The position numbers were made by a program, and so were the translations under genes. A DNA stretch of 64,000 nt from LMUY01 sp965199095 (GTDB lineage: Bacteria; Pseudomonadota; Alphaproteobacteria; Acetobacterales; Acetobacteraceae): positions 186,001 through 250,000 of the forward strand of contig CBDAQM010000007.1 of NCBI GenBank assembly GCA_965199095.1, given 5' to 3'. Positions 1-8,526 of the stretch are shown one piece after another. Each line of letters opens with the position of its first letter. The stretch's first letter is position 1. Below the pieces are notes generated by a model, which made no database searches, was not told the origin of the DNA, and saw only the letters and a list, made by a program, of their open reading frames with translations.

Positions 1-882
1 GCCGCCGCGATCCCGCGCCCGGTCCGGCCAGCCGTCGCGGGGGAGCGTCAGGCCGTCGCGGCGGCGGGCTTCCTGTCGCCGGCGCTGTTCGTCGTGACCG
101 TGATGCTGGTGGCGCCGATGCTACTGGTGCTGCGGTTCAGCCTCGACCGCTACGACATGACGGAGTTGATGATCGAGACGTTCACCGCGGCGAACTACGT
201 CCGCTTCGTCTCCGACCCGTTCTATGTCGGCGTCCTGCGCACCACGTTCTTCGTGGCCTTCACCACCACGGTGATCTGCCTCCTGCTGGGCGTGCCGATG
301 GCCTACCGGCTCGCCCGGATGCAGCGCCGGTGGAAGACGGTGTGCATGCTGGGGATGGTGCTGCCGCTGTTCGTCAGCAGCGTGGTGCGCATGGTCGGGT
401 GGATGATCCTGTTCTCGCATGGCGGCGTCATCGACACGGCCGTGCGCTGGGCGACCGGGCATGGGCTGGAGCTGATGTTCACGCCGTTCGCCGTCATCAT
501 GGGGATCGTCTCCGTCAACCTGCCCTTCGTCGTGCTGACGGTGCAGAGCACGGTCGAGACCATCGACCTGCGGATCGAGGAAGCGGCGCAGAGCCTGGGC
601 GCGCCGCCGGGGCGCAGCTTCTGGCGGGTGGTGTGGCCGCTGGCGCTGCCGGGCATCGCCATCGCGGGGGTGCTGTGCTTCATCCTGGCGATGAACGCCT
701 ATGCCACGCCGAACCTGCTGGGCGGGCCCCGCTTCCAGATGATGGCGCAGATGATCTACCAGGAGTTCACGACCAACAACAATTGGCCCTTCGCCTCGGC
801 CATGGCGCTGATGCTGATGGCGACGACGCTCGTGCTAACCGCTGGCAGCAGCCTGCTGATCCCCCGCCGCTACCGCGGGTGA
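1..882 (+). CDS. ABC transporter permease, PotB/spermidine-putrescine type (5' end outside window)
   Basis: Inner-membrane permease of a binding-protein-dependent ABC importer, most like the polyamine (PotB) group. The frame is open to base 1, and the codons before the first possible start (GTG at 94) already encode the first hydrophobic helix, so the gene begins upstream of the window. About 293 residues are present. Several hydrophobic segments are visible, and the cytoplasmic EAA loop, which docks the ATPase, reads EAAQSLGAPPGRSFWRVVWP starting near codon 194. The last codon overlaps the start of the next gene (GTGA, 879-882), which suggests translational coupling. The ATPase and binding protein are not adjacent in the window; a PotD-like protein lies far away at 26649. 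The substrate is inferred from family only. Confidence 0.85.
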   Translation, partial: AAAIPRPVRPAVAGERQAVAAAGFLSPALFVVTVMLVAPMLLVLRFSLDRYDMTELMIETFTAANYVRFVSDPFYVGVLRTTFFVAFTTTVICLLLGVPMAYRLARMQRRWKTVCMLGMVLPLFVSSVVRMVGWMILFSHGGVIDTAVRWATGHGLELMFTPFAVIMGIVSVNLPFVVLTVQSTVETIDLRIEEAAQSLGAPPGRSFWRVVWPLALPGIAIAGVLCFILAMNAYATPNLLGGPRFQMMAQMIYQEFTTNNNWPFASAMALMLMATTLVLTAGSSLLIPRRYRG

Positions 883-1772
883 GCGCCACGGTCCGGCAAG
901 CGGTCGTCCACGTGGATGGGGCGGCCACTGACGGTCTGCTGCGCGGGTTGGTGCGGTTCGGCGTCACGGATTTGCTGATGCTGGGCTCGGCAAGGCCGGC
1001 GCCGGCCTTGCCGCGGGAGGTACGCATCAGTCACCTGCCCTGCCTGGAGGCCGCGCGGGACTTGCTGGACACCCGGTTCCTGCTGTGCGAGCGCGGGGCG
1101 GTGCTGGACTTCAACCTGTCCCGGCTGCTGGTGGCACCCCCGCCCTGCTGCGCCACCCGGGACGGGGTGGATAGCGGCATCCGGGTGATGCGCCATTTGG
1201 ATGACCGTCCGCTTGGTGCTGTCGCAGTCCCGCGTCTGCCGCCGCGGCAGACCAATCCCGCGTTGTTCCTGGACCGCGACGGCACGATCAATATCGACCA
1301 TGGCTATGTCGGGACGCGGGAGCGGTTCGAATGGATGGCGGGCGCCATCGAGGCGATCCGCATGGCGACCGAGGCAGGATGGTACGTCTTCGTCGTGACC
1401 AACCAGTCCGGCATCGCGCGCGGCCTGTATGACGAGGCCGCGCTGGAGCGCCTGCATGAATGGATGGTGGACCAGATCCGCCTGGCGGGCGGCAACATCG
1501 ACGACATCCGCATATGCCCGTTCCATGAGGCGGCGGCGGTGCCGCACTACCGCCGCCGCAGCGCCTGGCGCAAGCCAGCGCCGGGCATGATCCTGGACTT
1601 GATGGCCCGGTGGTCGCTCAACCCGGCCTTCTGCGTGCTGGTGGGCGACCAGGCCAGCGACATCGCCGCCGCCGGGGCTGCCCGCATCGCCAGTCGCTTG
1701 TTCCATGGCGGAAACTTGGCGGCCACGGTGGCCCCGCTGCTCCGCGAGTTCGCACCACCTGCCCCGGTTTAA
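879..1772 (+). CDS. HAD-family phosphatase (GmhB/histidinol-phosphatase type) with degenerate nucleotidyltransferase-like N-terminus
   Basis: The C-terminal half (from about residue 125) is a HAD-IIIA phosphatase of the heptose-bisphosphate/histidinol-phosphate group. FLDRDGT contains the nucleophile Asp132 and the acid Asp134, VTNQSGIARG carries motif II, and LVGDQASD carries motif IV. The Cys/His loop of the family is only partly kept (CPFHE), so zinc binding is doubtful. The first 120 residues resemble a shrunken sugar-nucleotidyltransferase: they open with QAVVHVDGAATD where such enzymes have a glycine-rich GGxGTR loop, and that loop is missing. The start is GTG 879, overlapping the stop of the permease gene (GTGA). 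The frame is open further upstream, but that part only shadows the permease. The precise sugar-phosphate substrate is unknown. A repeat element touches the stop codon. Confidence 0.8.
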   Translation: MSATVRQAVVHVDGAATDGLLRGLVRFGVTDLLMLGSARPAPALPREVRISHLPCLEAARDLLDTRFLLCERGAVLDFNLSRLLVAPPPCCATRDGVDSGIRVMRHLDDRPLGAVAVPRLPPRQTNPALFLDRDGTINIDHGYVGTRERFEWMAGAIEAIRMATEAGWYVFVVTNQSGIARGLYDEAALERLHEWMVDQIRLAGGNIDDIRICPFHEAAAVPHYRRRSAWRKPAPGMILDLMARWSLNPAFCVLVGDQASDIAAAGAARIASRLFHGGNLAATVAPLLREFAPPAPV

Positions 1773-1827
1773 GGCAGCGTCGGCAAATAAGTGCGTCGGC
1801 ACGCCGACCAAGCTGCCGCTCGAAACA
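1773..1827 (-). repeat. Half copy of a dispersed hairpin repeat (copy 1)
   Basis: This 55-bp stretch begins at the base after the TAA stop of the HAD gene. It matches, in reverse orientation, the right half of the repeats at 24639-24753 and 28796-28910. It holds the GGCAGC...GCTGCC outer stem and the GTCGGC/GCCGAC inner stem. The left hairpin of the full repeat is missing here. The bases from 1828 to 1998 contain no convincing gene. Confidence 0.75.
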
Positions 1828-1998
1828 GTGTCGCACGATTGAATTCAAGAGCGCGATCGTTCAGGCCGACGGCAGCGCACCTCAAGGTTCCGCCTACGAA
1901 GCAGGTGGAATGATGCTGGAGGGAGGGTGAGAGTGGCCGATCAAGGGAGACGATTGCTATTTCTCGCTGTCATGCGGGCGACGCCACCCTCACCCCGG

Positions 1999-2022
1999 CC
2001 CTCTCCCGCCAGCGGGAGAGGG
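1999..2022 (-). terminator. GC-rich 11-bp hairpin downstream of the debranching-enzyme gene
   Basis: CCCTCTCCCGC and GCGGGAGAGGG form a perfect 11-bp stem with a 2-base loop. It lies about 30 bp beyond the stop of the minus-strand gene ending at 2054, so it could stop that transcript, although no T-run follows. The sequence belongs to a palindrome type common in proteobacterial intergenic regions; a shorter relative occurs at 24564-24577. Confidence 0.5.
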
Positions 2023-2053
2023 AGCTTGCTGCCCAGTGAGCTTGCGAAGGGCC

Positions 2054-4228
2054 TCACGCCGTCATCGTCACCTGGATGTCGCCGCGGCGGTCGATGGTTT
2101 CGACCGACACCTGCTCGTGGCTGCGGCGGATGGTCAGGCTAACCATCGCGTCGTTGAGCAGCAGGTTGCGGAGGGTGACCTGGTCGAGGAAATGCGGCAT
2201 CATGGGACGGTCAAGCCGGACCGTCTTCGTCGCGGGCTGGAACGACAGGCCGAGGCAGGCGCGCACCAGCGCCGGCAGCGTCGCCGCGGCCCAGGCCTGC
2301 GGCGAACACGCCACCGGGTACGGCGTCGGCAATTGGCCCAGCCGCCGGCCGAAACCGCAGAACAACTCGGGCAGGCGACGCATGTTCATCGTGCAGCAGG
2401 CGGCATAAAGACCCTCAAATAGCCGGACCGCTTCCCCGATCAGGCCGTAGCGGGCGAAGCCCAGCGCGATCAGGGCGTTGTCATGCGGCCAGACCGACCC
2501 GTTATGGTAGGACATCGGGTTGTAGCGCGCCTCCCCTGCCGCCAGGGTCCGGATGCCCCAGCCGGTAAAGCACGACGCGGACATCAGCCCCGCCGCGACC
2601 AGCGCCGCCCGCTCGGGCGAGGCAATCCCGGTGAGGAGGGCGTGCCCGGCGTTGGATGCGCGGACCTCGCAGGGCCGCCCGGCGCCATCCAGGGCCAGCA
2701 CGTAGCTCTGCAGCCGCTCGCTCCAGAACCGCGCCTCGAACGCGAGGCGCAGCCGTTCCGCCCCCGCTTCCAGTTCCGCAGCCTGCTCCGCGTTGCCCAT
2801 CTCCCGCGCGATCAGCGCTGCGGCGCGGCGTGCGGCGAAGACATAGCCTTGCACTTCACACAGCGCGATCGGGCCTACGGCCAGCGTGCCGTCGGCATGG
2901 GAGATGCTGTCGTAGCTGTCCTTCCAACCTTGGTTGGCCAGCCCCTCCTCCGTCATGCGACGATACGTCACGAAGCCGCTGAGATCGGCGCAGCGATCCA
3001 TCCAGCCGAGCGCGGCCAGGATGTTCGGCCAAATCTGCCGCACCGTCGCCAAATCGCCGGTCCGCTCCAGATACGCTCCGGCCAGCATGACGAAGAGCGG
3101 CGTCGAATCGACGCTGCCGTAATAGCGGCGGAACGGCACCTCCCGCAGTTCCGCCATCTCCCCGGCGCGCATCTCGTGCAGGATTTTACCTGGCTCCGCG
3201 TCGGAGGCCGGGTCGAATTCGGTCGCCTGCTCCTGCGCCAGGTAGCCCAGCACCCCGCGTGCCAGCGAGGGATCCTGCCACAGGACGAGCAACGCGGTGA
3301 TCAACGCGTCGCGGCCGAACGCGGTGCTGAACCAGGGGATGCCGGCATAGGGGTATGGCCCGGTCGGCTTGCTGGTCGTCAGCATGCGCAGGTCGCTGGC
3401 GGCGCGGGACACGGCCTCCTCAAACTCGCTGTCGCCGCCGGAGACCGAGGCCGTGCGCGCTGCGCTTTCCCGGACTGCCCGTCGCGCGCGCAACAGGTAG
3501 GACCCGAATGCCAGGCCGGGACGACGGGCGTCCGACTGGTCGGGGCCGCAATCCGCCTGTAGGAACACAGTCACTTGTCCTCCCGGTGGCAGGGTGAGGC
3601 GGAATCCCGCGATGTCGGGGGTGAGTTCCTCCGGGACCGGGTCGAACTGCAGCAGCGTTCGCCGGGGCAGTTGGTCCAGCCCGACATACTCGGCCCGGAC
3701 GGAGTCGCGGCCCAGCACGACAGATCGTTGCGTGCCGCGGCGCTCGCGGTTCATTCCGCGTACCTCGAACAAATCGGCGAAGTCGGCCTCAAAACCGAGA
3801 TGCAGCATCACCTCGTGCTGGTGCATCCCGTGGTTGAACAGCGCCACGCGGGAAAAGCAGGTGCCGCCCACCAGGAACATGGACCTGCGGATGTAGATCA
3901 GCCCCTGCTCCACCGCGGTCCCGCGCAAGTCGCGGATCCGCGCGTTGGTCAGGTTGGCGGTGAGCATGACGTTGTTGCCGCTCAGGCTCGAACTCAGCAG
4001 CAGCGGACGGGCGCCCCCCACCATGAGCGCAAGGTGGGAGAGGTGCCTTGTGTCGTGGTAATACAGCCCGTCATTGCTGCCCGGCGCCGCATGGATGTCG
4101 CCGATACTGTCGAGAATGGCGAAATTGTCGTCGTTTTTCAGCACATGGAACCTCCGTTCCTGCAGCGCAGTCGCTGCGCTGACGGATGACGGGTCAGGCG
4201 TGGCCTCGGTGAGCGGAAGAGTGTCCAT
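2054..4228 (-). CDS. Glycogen debranching enzyme family protein (amylo-alpha-1,6-glucosidase)
   Basis: A predicted cytoplasmic protein of 724 residues. The N-terminal ~230 residues match the GDE_N_bis beta domain (RFHVLKNDDNFAILDSIGDI near residue 27, then YYHDTRHLSHLAL). The C-terminal two thirds form the (alpha/alpha)6 glucosidase-like part, with PWFSTAFGRDALIT near residue 305 and YNPMSYHNGSVWPHDNALIA further on, both typical of the family. Such proteins act on alpha-1,6 branches of glycogen or related glucans; the exact substrate has not been shown for many bacterial members. The start is the first ATG, and the gene is divergent from the M20 peptidase gene. No operon partner is seen. Confidence 0.85.
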   Translation of the reverse strand: MDTLPLTEATPDPSSVSAATALQERRFHVLKNDDNFAILDSIGDIHAAPGSNDGLYYHDTRHLSHLALMVGGARPLLLSSSLSGNNVMLTANLTNARIRDLRGTAVEQGLIYIRRSMFLVGGTCFSRVALFNHGMHQHEVMLHLGFEADFADLFEVRGMNRERRGTQRSVVLGRDSVRAEYVGLDQLPRRTLLQFDPVPEELTPDIAGFRLTLPPGGQVTVFLQADCGPDQSDARRPGLAFGSYLLRARRAVRESAARTASVSGGDSEFEEAVSRAASDLRMLTTSKPTGPYPYAGIPWFSTAFGRDALITALLVLWQDPSLARGVLGYLAQEQATEFDPASDAEPGKILHEMRAGEMAELREVPFRRYYGSVDSTPLFVMLAGAYLERTGDLATVRQIWPNILAALGWMDRCADLSGFVTYRRMTEEGLANQGWKDSYDSISHADGTLAVGPIALCEVQGYVFAARRAAALIAREMGNAEQAAELEAGAERLRLAFEARFWSERLQSYVLALDGAGRPCEVRASNAGHALLTGIASPERAALVAAGLMSASCFTGWGIRTLAAGEARYNPMSYHNGSVWPHDNALIALGFARYGLIGEAVRLFEGLYAACCTMNMRRLPELFCGFGRRLGQLPTPYPVACSPQAWAAATLPALVRACLGLSFQPATKTVRLDRPMMPHFLDQVTLRNLLLNDAMVSLTIRRSHEQVSVETIDRRGDIQVTMTA

Positions 4229-4410
4229 GCTGCCCCTGTGCTGCGCAGAACCTGACGACGAGACCGTCCGAATTCAACTGGCTTGCGTCAGCCGTGGATG
4301 CAGTATCCGGGGCAAACCCTTCGCGCAGCTAAATACTTGGCAACATCGCGCCCTTGGCTTTCCCCACCGACTCAGGAAGGATCGGCTCCCATCACGCCGG
4401 GGGACCGTCC

Positions 4411-5532
4411 ATGCAGATCAACCGCCTGCCCTTCGACAGCGACTCGATGCTTGCCGGGTTGCGGCCCTGGATCGAGTGCGAGAGTCCGACCTGGGATGCC
4501 GGCGCGGTCAACCGGATGCTGGACATGGCCGGCGGCGAGTTGGCGGCGCTGGGCGCCCGCGTGGACGTCGTCCCCGGCACGAGGGGCCTGGGCAACTGCG
4601 TGCGCGCCCGGTTCGGGGATGACGACGCACCGGGCCTGCTTGTGATGGCCCATCTCGACACGGTGCATCCGGTGGGCACGCTCGCCCACCTGCCGTTCCG
4701 CCGCGAGGGCGCCAAGTGCTACGGGCCCGGGATTTGCGACATGAAAGGCGGCACCTATGCGGCGTTCGAGGCGATCCGCCAGTTGCACAAGGCCGGGGCG
4801 CTTCCTGCCCGGCTGACTGTCTTGCTGACGCCGGACGAGGAAATCGGCAGCCCGTCCAGCCGCGCCCTGATCGAGGCGGAGGCAGCCCGGGCCCATCACG
4901 TGCTGGTGCCGGAGCCAGCCCGCACGGATGGCGGCGTGGTGAGCGGGCGGTATGCGATCGCCCGCTTCAACCTGACCGCCACCGGCACGCCCAGCCATGC
5001 TGGCGCCCGCCTGGCGGAGGGGCGGTCGGCGATCGCGGAGATGGCCCGGCAAGTCCTCGCGATCGAGGCGATGACGACGGAGGACTGCACCTTCAGCGTG
5101 GGCGTGCTCCATGGCGGCCAATGGGTGAACTGCGTCGCCACCACATGCGTCGGCGAAGCCTTGTCCATGGCGAAACGGCAGGAGGATTTGGACCGCGGCG
5201 TCGCGGCCATGCTGGCGCTGCACGGTTCGCCGGGTGGCGCCAGTTTTGCCGTGACGCGCGGGGTGACGCGGCCGGTGTGGGAACCAAGCGAGGCCACGAT
5301 GGCGATGGTCTCCCTCGCCCGCGATCTCGCCGCGCCCCTGGGGCTCGACCTCAGCCATCAGAGCGCCGGTGGCGGGTCGGACGGGAATTTCAGCGGGGCT
5401 ATGGGGATCCCCACGCTGGACGGGCTCGGCTTGCGCGGCGGCGGGGTCCATACCCTGGGGGAATACATCATGGTCGACAGCCTGGCCGAGCGCGCCCGCT
5501 TGTTCGCCGGCCTGCTGCACGCGCTGGGTTGA
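4411..5532 (+). CDS. M20 family metallopeptidase (carboxypeptidase G2-like)
   Basis: A zinc-dependent exopeptidase or aminoacyl hydrolase of 373 residues, nearest in pattern to glutamate carboxypeptidase (CPG2). All co-catalytic metal positions are present: HLD (His81, Asp83), CDMKGG (Asp110), DEE (Glu143 as general base, Glu144), PEP (Glu168) and GVHTLGEY (His347). The start at ATG 4411 is preferred over an in-frame TTG at 4354 because GGGGGA lies just upstream and the extra residues look unlike the family. No signal peptide is visible, so a cytoplasmic location is likely. The gene converges with the AI-2E-family gene, separated by only 14 bp. The substrate is not deducible; folate-, peptide- or acyl-amino-acid hydrolysis are all possible. 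Confidence 0.85.
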   Translation: MQINRLPFDSDSMLAGLRPWIECESPTWDAGAVNRMLDMAGGELAALGARVDVVPGTRGLGNCVRARFGDDDAPGLLVMAHLDTVHPVGTLAHLPFRREGAKCYGPGICDMKGGTYAAFEAIRQLHKAGALPARLTVLLTPDEEIGSPSSRALIEAEAARAHHVLVPEPARTDGGVVSGRYAIARFNLTATGTPSHAGARLAEGRSAIAEMARQVLAIEAMTTEDCTFSVGVLHGGQWVNCVATTCVGEALSMAKRQEDLDRGVAAMLALHGSPGGASFAVTRGVTRPVWEPSEATMAMVSLARDLAAPLGLDLSHQSAGGGSDGNFSGAMGIPTLDGLGLRGGGVHTLGEYIMVDSLAERARLFAGLLHALG

Positions 5533-5546
5533 TCTGCCGCAGGCGG

Positions 5547-7493
5547 TTAGGCGCTCAGATACTCCTTGGCCGGACGGTCAGCACGGCTGTTTGCAGCGCT
5601 GAGGCAGGTGTTGACCGCTGCCGCCAATGAGTCGGATGTATGGTCGGCGCCGATCGCCAACCGCAGCCGGTCATCGTGCAGCATGGCTTCGTCAGCCGGC
5701 CACAGCCCGATCAAGGTGGCCGCGCCGGGTAATTGCTGGCGCAACCGCCGCATGAGGTAGCGAAGATGCGCCGGGCTGCCGCTCACTTCGACGTAGCAGA
5801 CGCAGACCATGGCCGTGGCGTCGGGATCGAGTTCGACCATGCGGCTGCGGGATACGGCCGCGTGCGGCACCCAGCGTGCGCCGATCCCGTGCTTTCCCAA
5901 TAGCTGCGCCAAGATCGCCGCCGCCGCCACGTCCAACTGGCCGCGTCCGGCGACGCAGAGCACCGGGCGGTCCGCATCCCATGGGGATGACGCACCGGCG
6001 GCGTCGAAGTCGGGACCGGGCACGGGACGCCGGGGCAATTGCGTCTCCCGCTCCGGCAAAGCCACGGGGCCGTCGGCGGAGTCGGAACTTGGAAAGTCCT
6101 CGTCAGTGTGGCCCTCCAATTCCGCGACGAGTTCGAGGACGGTGGCCACCACCTCCTCCGCACGCTCCGGGGTCAACTGGCCGCGCTCGATATCGATCAT
6201 CGCCATGCGCAGGCCCTTCAACACGACTTCGTCATAATAGGAGGACAGGGAGCGGTCGCGCAGCAACTGCTCCGCCTGTTCCAGGAGGGCATCGGCGTCG
6301 TTTGCCAGGATGCGCTGGTAGAAGCTTTCGATCGGCGTCAGTGCCGGCCGGTCGCCGAGGATGACGTCCAGGAATTCAAGCCGGGGCACATGCCGGCCAA
6401 GCACGACCAGGCACAGCGTGAGCGGCGTGGAGAGGATGAGGCCGATCGGGCCCCAGAGCCAGGACCAGAAAATCGCCGCCACGACCACGGACAGGGGGGA
6501 AAGGCCGGTGCTGTGACCGTAGATGAACGGTTCGACAACCTGGCCGACGACCAACTCCACCGCGGCATAGAGGGCGATCGTCCACAGTGCCATCGACCAG
6601 CCAGGTTCCACAGCGCTGGCCAACAGGATCGGCAACACTCCAGACAGCCATGATCCCACATACGGCACGAAGCGCAGCAACGCCCCCAGGATCCCCCACA
6701 GCACGGGGTTGGGAACGCCGATCAAGAGCAACCCCGCGCAAATGACGCAGCCGAAGCTGGTATTGATCGCCAATTGCGTGAGGAAGTATCGGCTGAGCCG
6801 CCTGCCCGCGTCATCCAGCGCCAGGGTGGTGCGATGCAGGTCGCTCGACCCGAACAACCGGATCAGCCGGTCCCGCAAATCGTCCTGTTGCAGGAGCACG
6901 AAGATCGCCACCACGAACACGACGGCGCCGTCCGCCAAAGGCGCAAATACCGGAGTCAGGAATTCCCGAGCCAGCTCCAGGGGGGAGACCGGCGGCTCCT
7001 GCACCTGAACCGGCACTGGCGTGGGTCCAGGCGAGGCGCTGGTTTCCGCCGGCTTTGACGCCGGAGCAACGAATTGGACCTGATGGCCGTAGCTGTTCAG
7101 CAGATTGGATAGCCGGCCGACGGTGTATTGCTGGACGAACGAGGCTTTGTTCTCAATGATATATTGGTATTTCGGCAGGTTGCCAGCGAGGTTGGCGATT
7201 TGCACGCCGATCAACCCGGCGAGGGCCGAGATGATTCCGAGCGCCAGCACGACCGACAGCAAAACAGCCATCACCCGTGGCAAATGGCCGCGCCGGAGGA
7301 GGTTGACCAGTGGCGCCAGCACGAAGGACAGCAGAACGGCCAGCGTGATCGGCATCACCACGTCGCGGCCGAAATACAGCGCCGCCACGATGACGACGAA
7401 GATCGCCAGCAGCAGGAGCGCATCGTAGCTGGGCGTGGCTGCGGGACTGACCTTCGGAATGCTTCGGGGTGGGGCGGGCACGCGATCCGACAT
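5547..7493 (-). CDS. AI-2E family transporter with extra C-terminal nucleotide/cobalamin-binding-like domain
   Basis: A membrane protein of 648 residues. The first ~370 residues are the AI-2E/PerM exporter domain: paired hydrophobic helices near the N-terminus (SYDALLLLAIFVVIVAALYF), a central extracytoplasmic part, and the late signature PNPVLWGILGALLRFVPYVG. Members move small molecules or ions across the inner membrane; cargo is usually unknown. After a charged linker (~400-500), residues ~510-640 form a separate alpha/beta domain (PVLCVAGRGQLDVAAAAILA, then ATAMVCVCYVEVSG) resembling B12-binding/Rossmann-like domains, without a clear DxHxxG cobalamin motif. The family is normally 350-400 residues, so this is a fusion. 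The gene ends 14 bp from the convergent peptidase gene. Confidence 0.85.
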   Translation of the reverse strand: MSDRVPAPPRSIPKVSPAATPSYDALLLLAIFVVIVAALYFGRDVVMPITLAVLLSFVLAPLVNLLRRGHLPRVMAVLLSVVLALGIISALAGLIGVQIANLAGNLPKYQYIIENKASFVQQYTVGRLSNLLNSYGHQVQFVAPASKPAETSASPGPTPVPVQVQEPPVSPLELAREFLTPVFAPLADGAVVFVVAIFVLLQQDDLRDRLIRLFGSSDLHRTTLALDDAGRRLSRYFLTQLAINTSFGCVICAGLLLIGVPNPVLWGILGALLRFVPYVGSWLSGVLPILLASAVEPGWSMALWTIALYAAVELVVGQVVEPFIYGHSTGLSPLSVVVAAIFWSWLWGPIGLILSTPLTLCLVVLGRHVPRLEFLDVILGDRPALTPIESFYQRILANDADALLEQAEQLLRDRSLSSYYDEVVLKGLRMAMIDIERGQLTPERAEEVVATVLELVAELEGHTDEDFPSSDSADGPVALPERETQLPRRPVPGPDFDAAGASSPWDADRPVLCVAGRGQLDVAAAAILAQLLGKHGIGARWVPHAAVSRSRMVELDPDATAMVCVCYVEVSGSPAHLRYLMRRLRQQLPGAATLIGLWPADEAMLHDDRLRLAIGADHTSDSLAAAVNTCLSAANSRADRPAKEYLSA

Positions 7494-7616
7494 CAGAAAC
7501 GCCTCACTTTACACGTGAAACGCCATCCTGTTCATGCAGTTGCTGCGGCTGGTGCCCTGCGCCGCGATTCCCAAAAGCAAGACGCTGCGAGCGCCATGAA
7601 GGCGCCCGTCCGTGTC

Positions 7617-8081
7617 CTATGCCGTGACACCGGCCGCCGCCTTGCGGCCGCGCTTCGCCGGCGCCGGCGAAGCGGGCTCACCAGCCGGTTTGCGGCCAAG
7701 CCCGATCTTCTTGGCAAGCTCAGACCGATGCTCGGCGTAGCGGGGCGCCACCATTGGATAGTCATGCGGCAGGCTCCAGCGTTCGCGGTATTGCTCCGGA
7801 GTCATGTTGTAGGATGTCTGCAAATGCCGCTTCAGCATTTTCAGCTTCTTTCCATCCTCAAGGCAAATTATGTATTCTGCAAACACGGACTTCTTAATAG
7901 GCACCGCCGGTTGAAGGCGCTCCGGCTCCGCCGGCTCCGTTCCAGCCGACATCAAAGTCGAGAAGACTTGCTGTATCAACTCCGGCAGCGCGTCACGCGA
8001 GACCACGTTATTGGACACATGCGCCGATACTATCTGGGCCGTCAGGCCAAGCACCGCCTGCGTTGAACTCGTATCTGCCAT
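7617..8081 (-). CDS. MucR/Ros-family transcriptional regulator
   Basis: A DNA-binding regulator of 154 residues. The core SVFAEYIICLEDGKKLKMLK, followed by MTPEQYRERW and LPHDYPMVAP, is diagnostic of Ros/MucR, which binds AT-rich DNA and controls exopolysaccharide, motility and cell-cycle genes in alphaproteobacteria. In Ros, zinc is held by CxxC and two histidines. Here Cys73 and His86 remain, but the second Cys is Asp76 and the distal His positions are Ser90/Tyr91, so zinc binding is probably lost or altered. The start ATG at 8081 is chosen because GGAG precedes it by nine bases; a longer frame to 8132 lacks homology. The tail is Lys/Arg/Ala-rich. The gene is divergent from groESL. Confidence 0.88.
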   Translation of the reverse strand: MADTSSTQAVLGLTAQIVSAHVSNNVVSRDALPELIQQVFSTLMSAGTEPAEPERLQPAVPIKKSVFAEYIICLEDGKKLKMLKRHLQTSYNMTPEQYRERWSLPHDYPMVAPRYAEHRSELAKKIGLGRKPAGEPASPAPAKRGRKAAAGVTA

Positions 8082-8382
8082 GGTTATCGACTCCGCTGAT
8101 GTTTGTCGTGGCCTGTGGCAGCTACATTGCATTGAAGTAGTTTGTCCACAAGGGAAGTCGCAACGACATCCAACAAATTATTTGATGGAAGATCCGTAAA
8201 CTTCACGATCACGCGCAGACGCGCGGCCAGCTTGGACAAACAGTCACGACTGCAACCCAATGCTCGTGTTCCTGAAGGCACTGTCTCGCATCGCACCATG
8301 ATCGCAAGAACTCGTACGAGTTCTGACTTCTGCCGCGCCATGCCCATCAGGCGATCAGCAATCTGCCTGAGAGGCATGGCGA
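8082..8382. other. Intergenic region between mucR homologue and groESL control region
   Basis: About 300 bp separate the mucR start from the first CIRCE operator. It contains AT-richer stretches near 8120-8210, which could hold the mucR promoter. No conserved ORF is seen; the short frames here have no recognisable product. Confidence 0.4.
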
Positions 8383-8409
8383 TTGGCACTCTGGCTCAGA
8401 GAGTGCCAG
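8383..8409 (+). promoter_or_regulatory. CIRCE operator 1 (HrcA binding site)
   Basis: TTGGCACTC-N9-GAGTGCCAG matches the CIRCE consensus (TTAGCACTC-N9-GAGTGCTAA) with exact spacing. CIRCE is the operator of the heat-shock repressor HrcA. It lies just upstream of the -35 hexamer of the groES promoter. Confidence 0.92.
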
Positions 8410-8416
8410 AAGGGGC

Positions 8417-8445
8417 TTGACGCAGCGGAGAGCCGCGGATACATC
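8417..8445 (+). promoter_or_regulatory. Predicted sigma-70-type promoter of groESL
   Basis: TTGACG (8417-8422) and TACATC (8440-8445) are separated by 17 bp. The hexamers lie between the two CIRCE operators, where HrcA bound at either site would block polymerase. The -10 match is moderate. Confidence 0.6.
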
Positions 8446-8446
8446 G

Positions 8447-8473
8447 CTGGCACTCCAGGGGCTGGAGTGCCAA
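8447..8473 (+). promoter_or_regulatory. CIRCE operator 2 (HrcA binding site)
   Basis: CTGGCACTC-N9-GAGTGCCAA is a second CIRCE-type inverted repeat with exact nine-base spacing. It starts two bases after the -10 hexamer, so it probably overlaps the transcription start and the 5' leader of groES. Confidence 0.9.
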
Positions 8474-8526
8474 GCTCCAGCCTGGATCGCAACAGACCAG
8501 TGTCGAAGCCACTGAGGAGCACGTCA

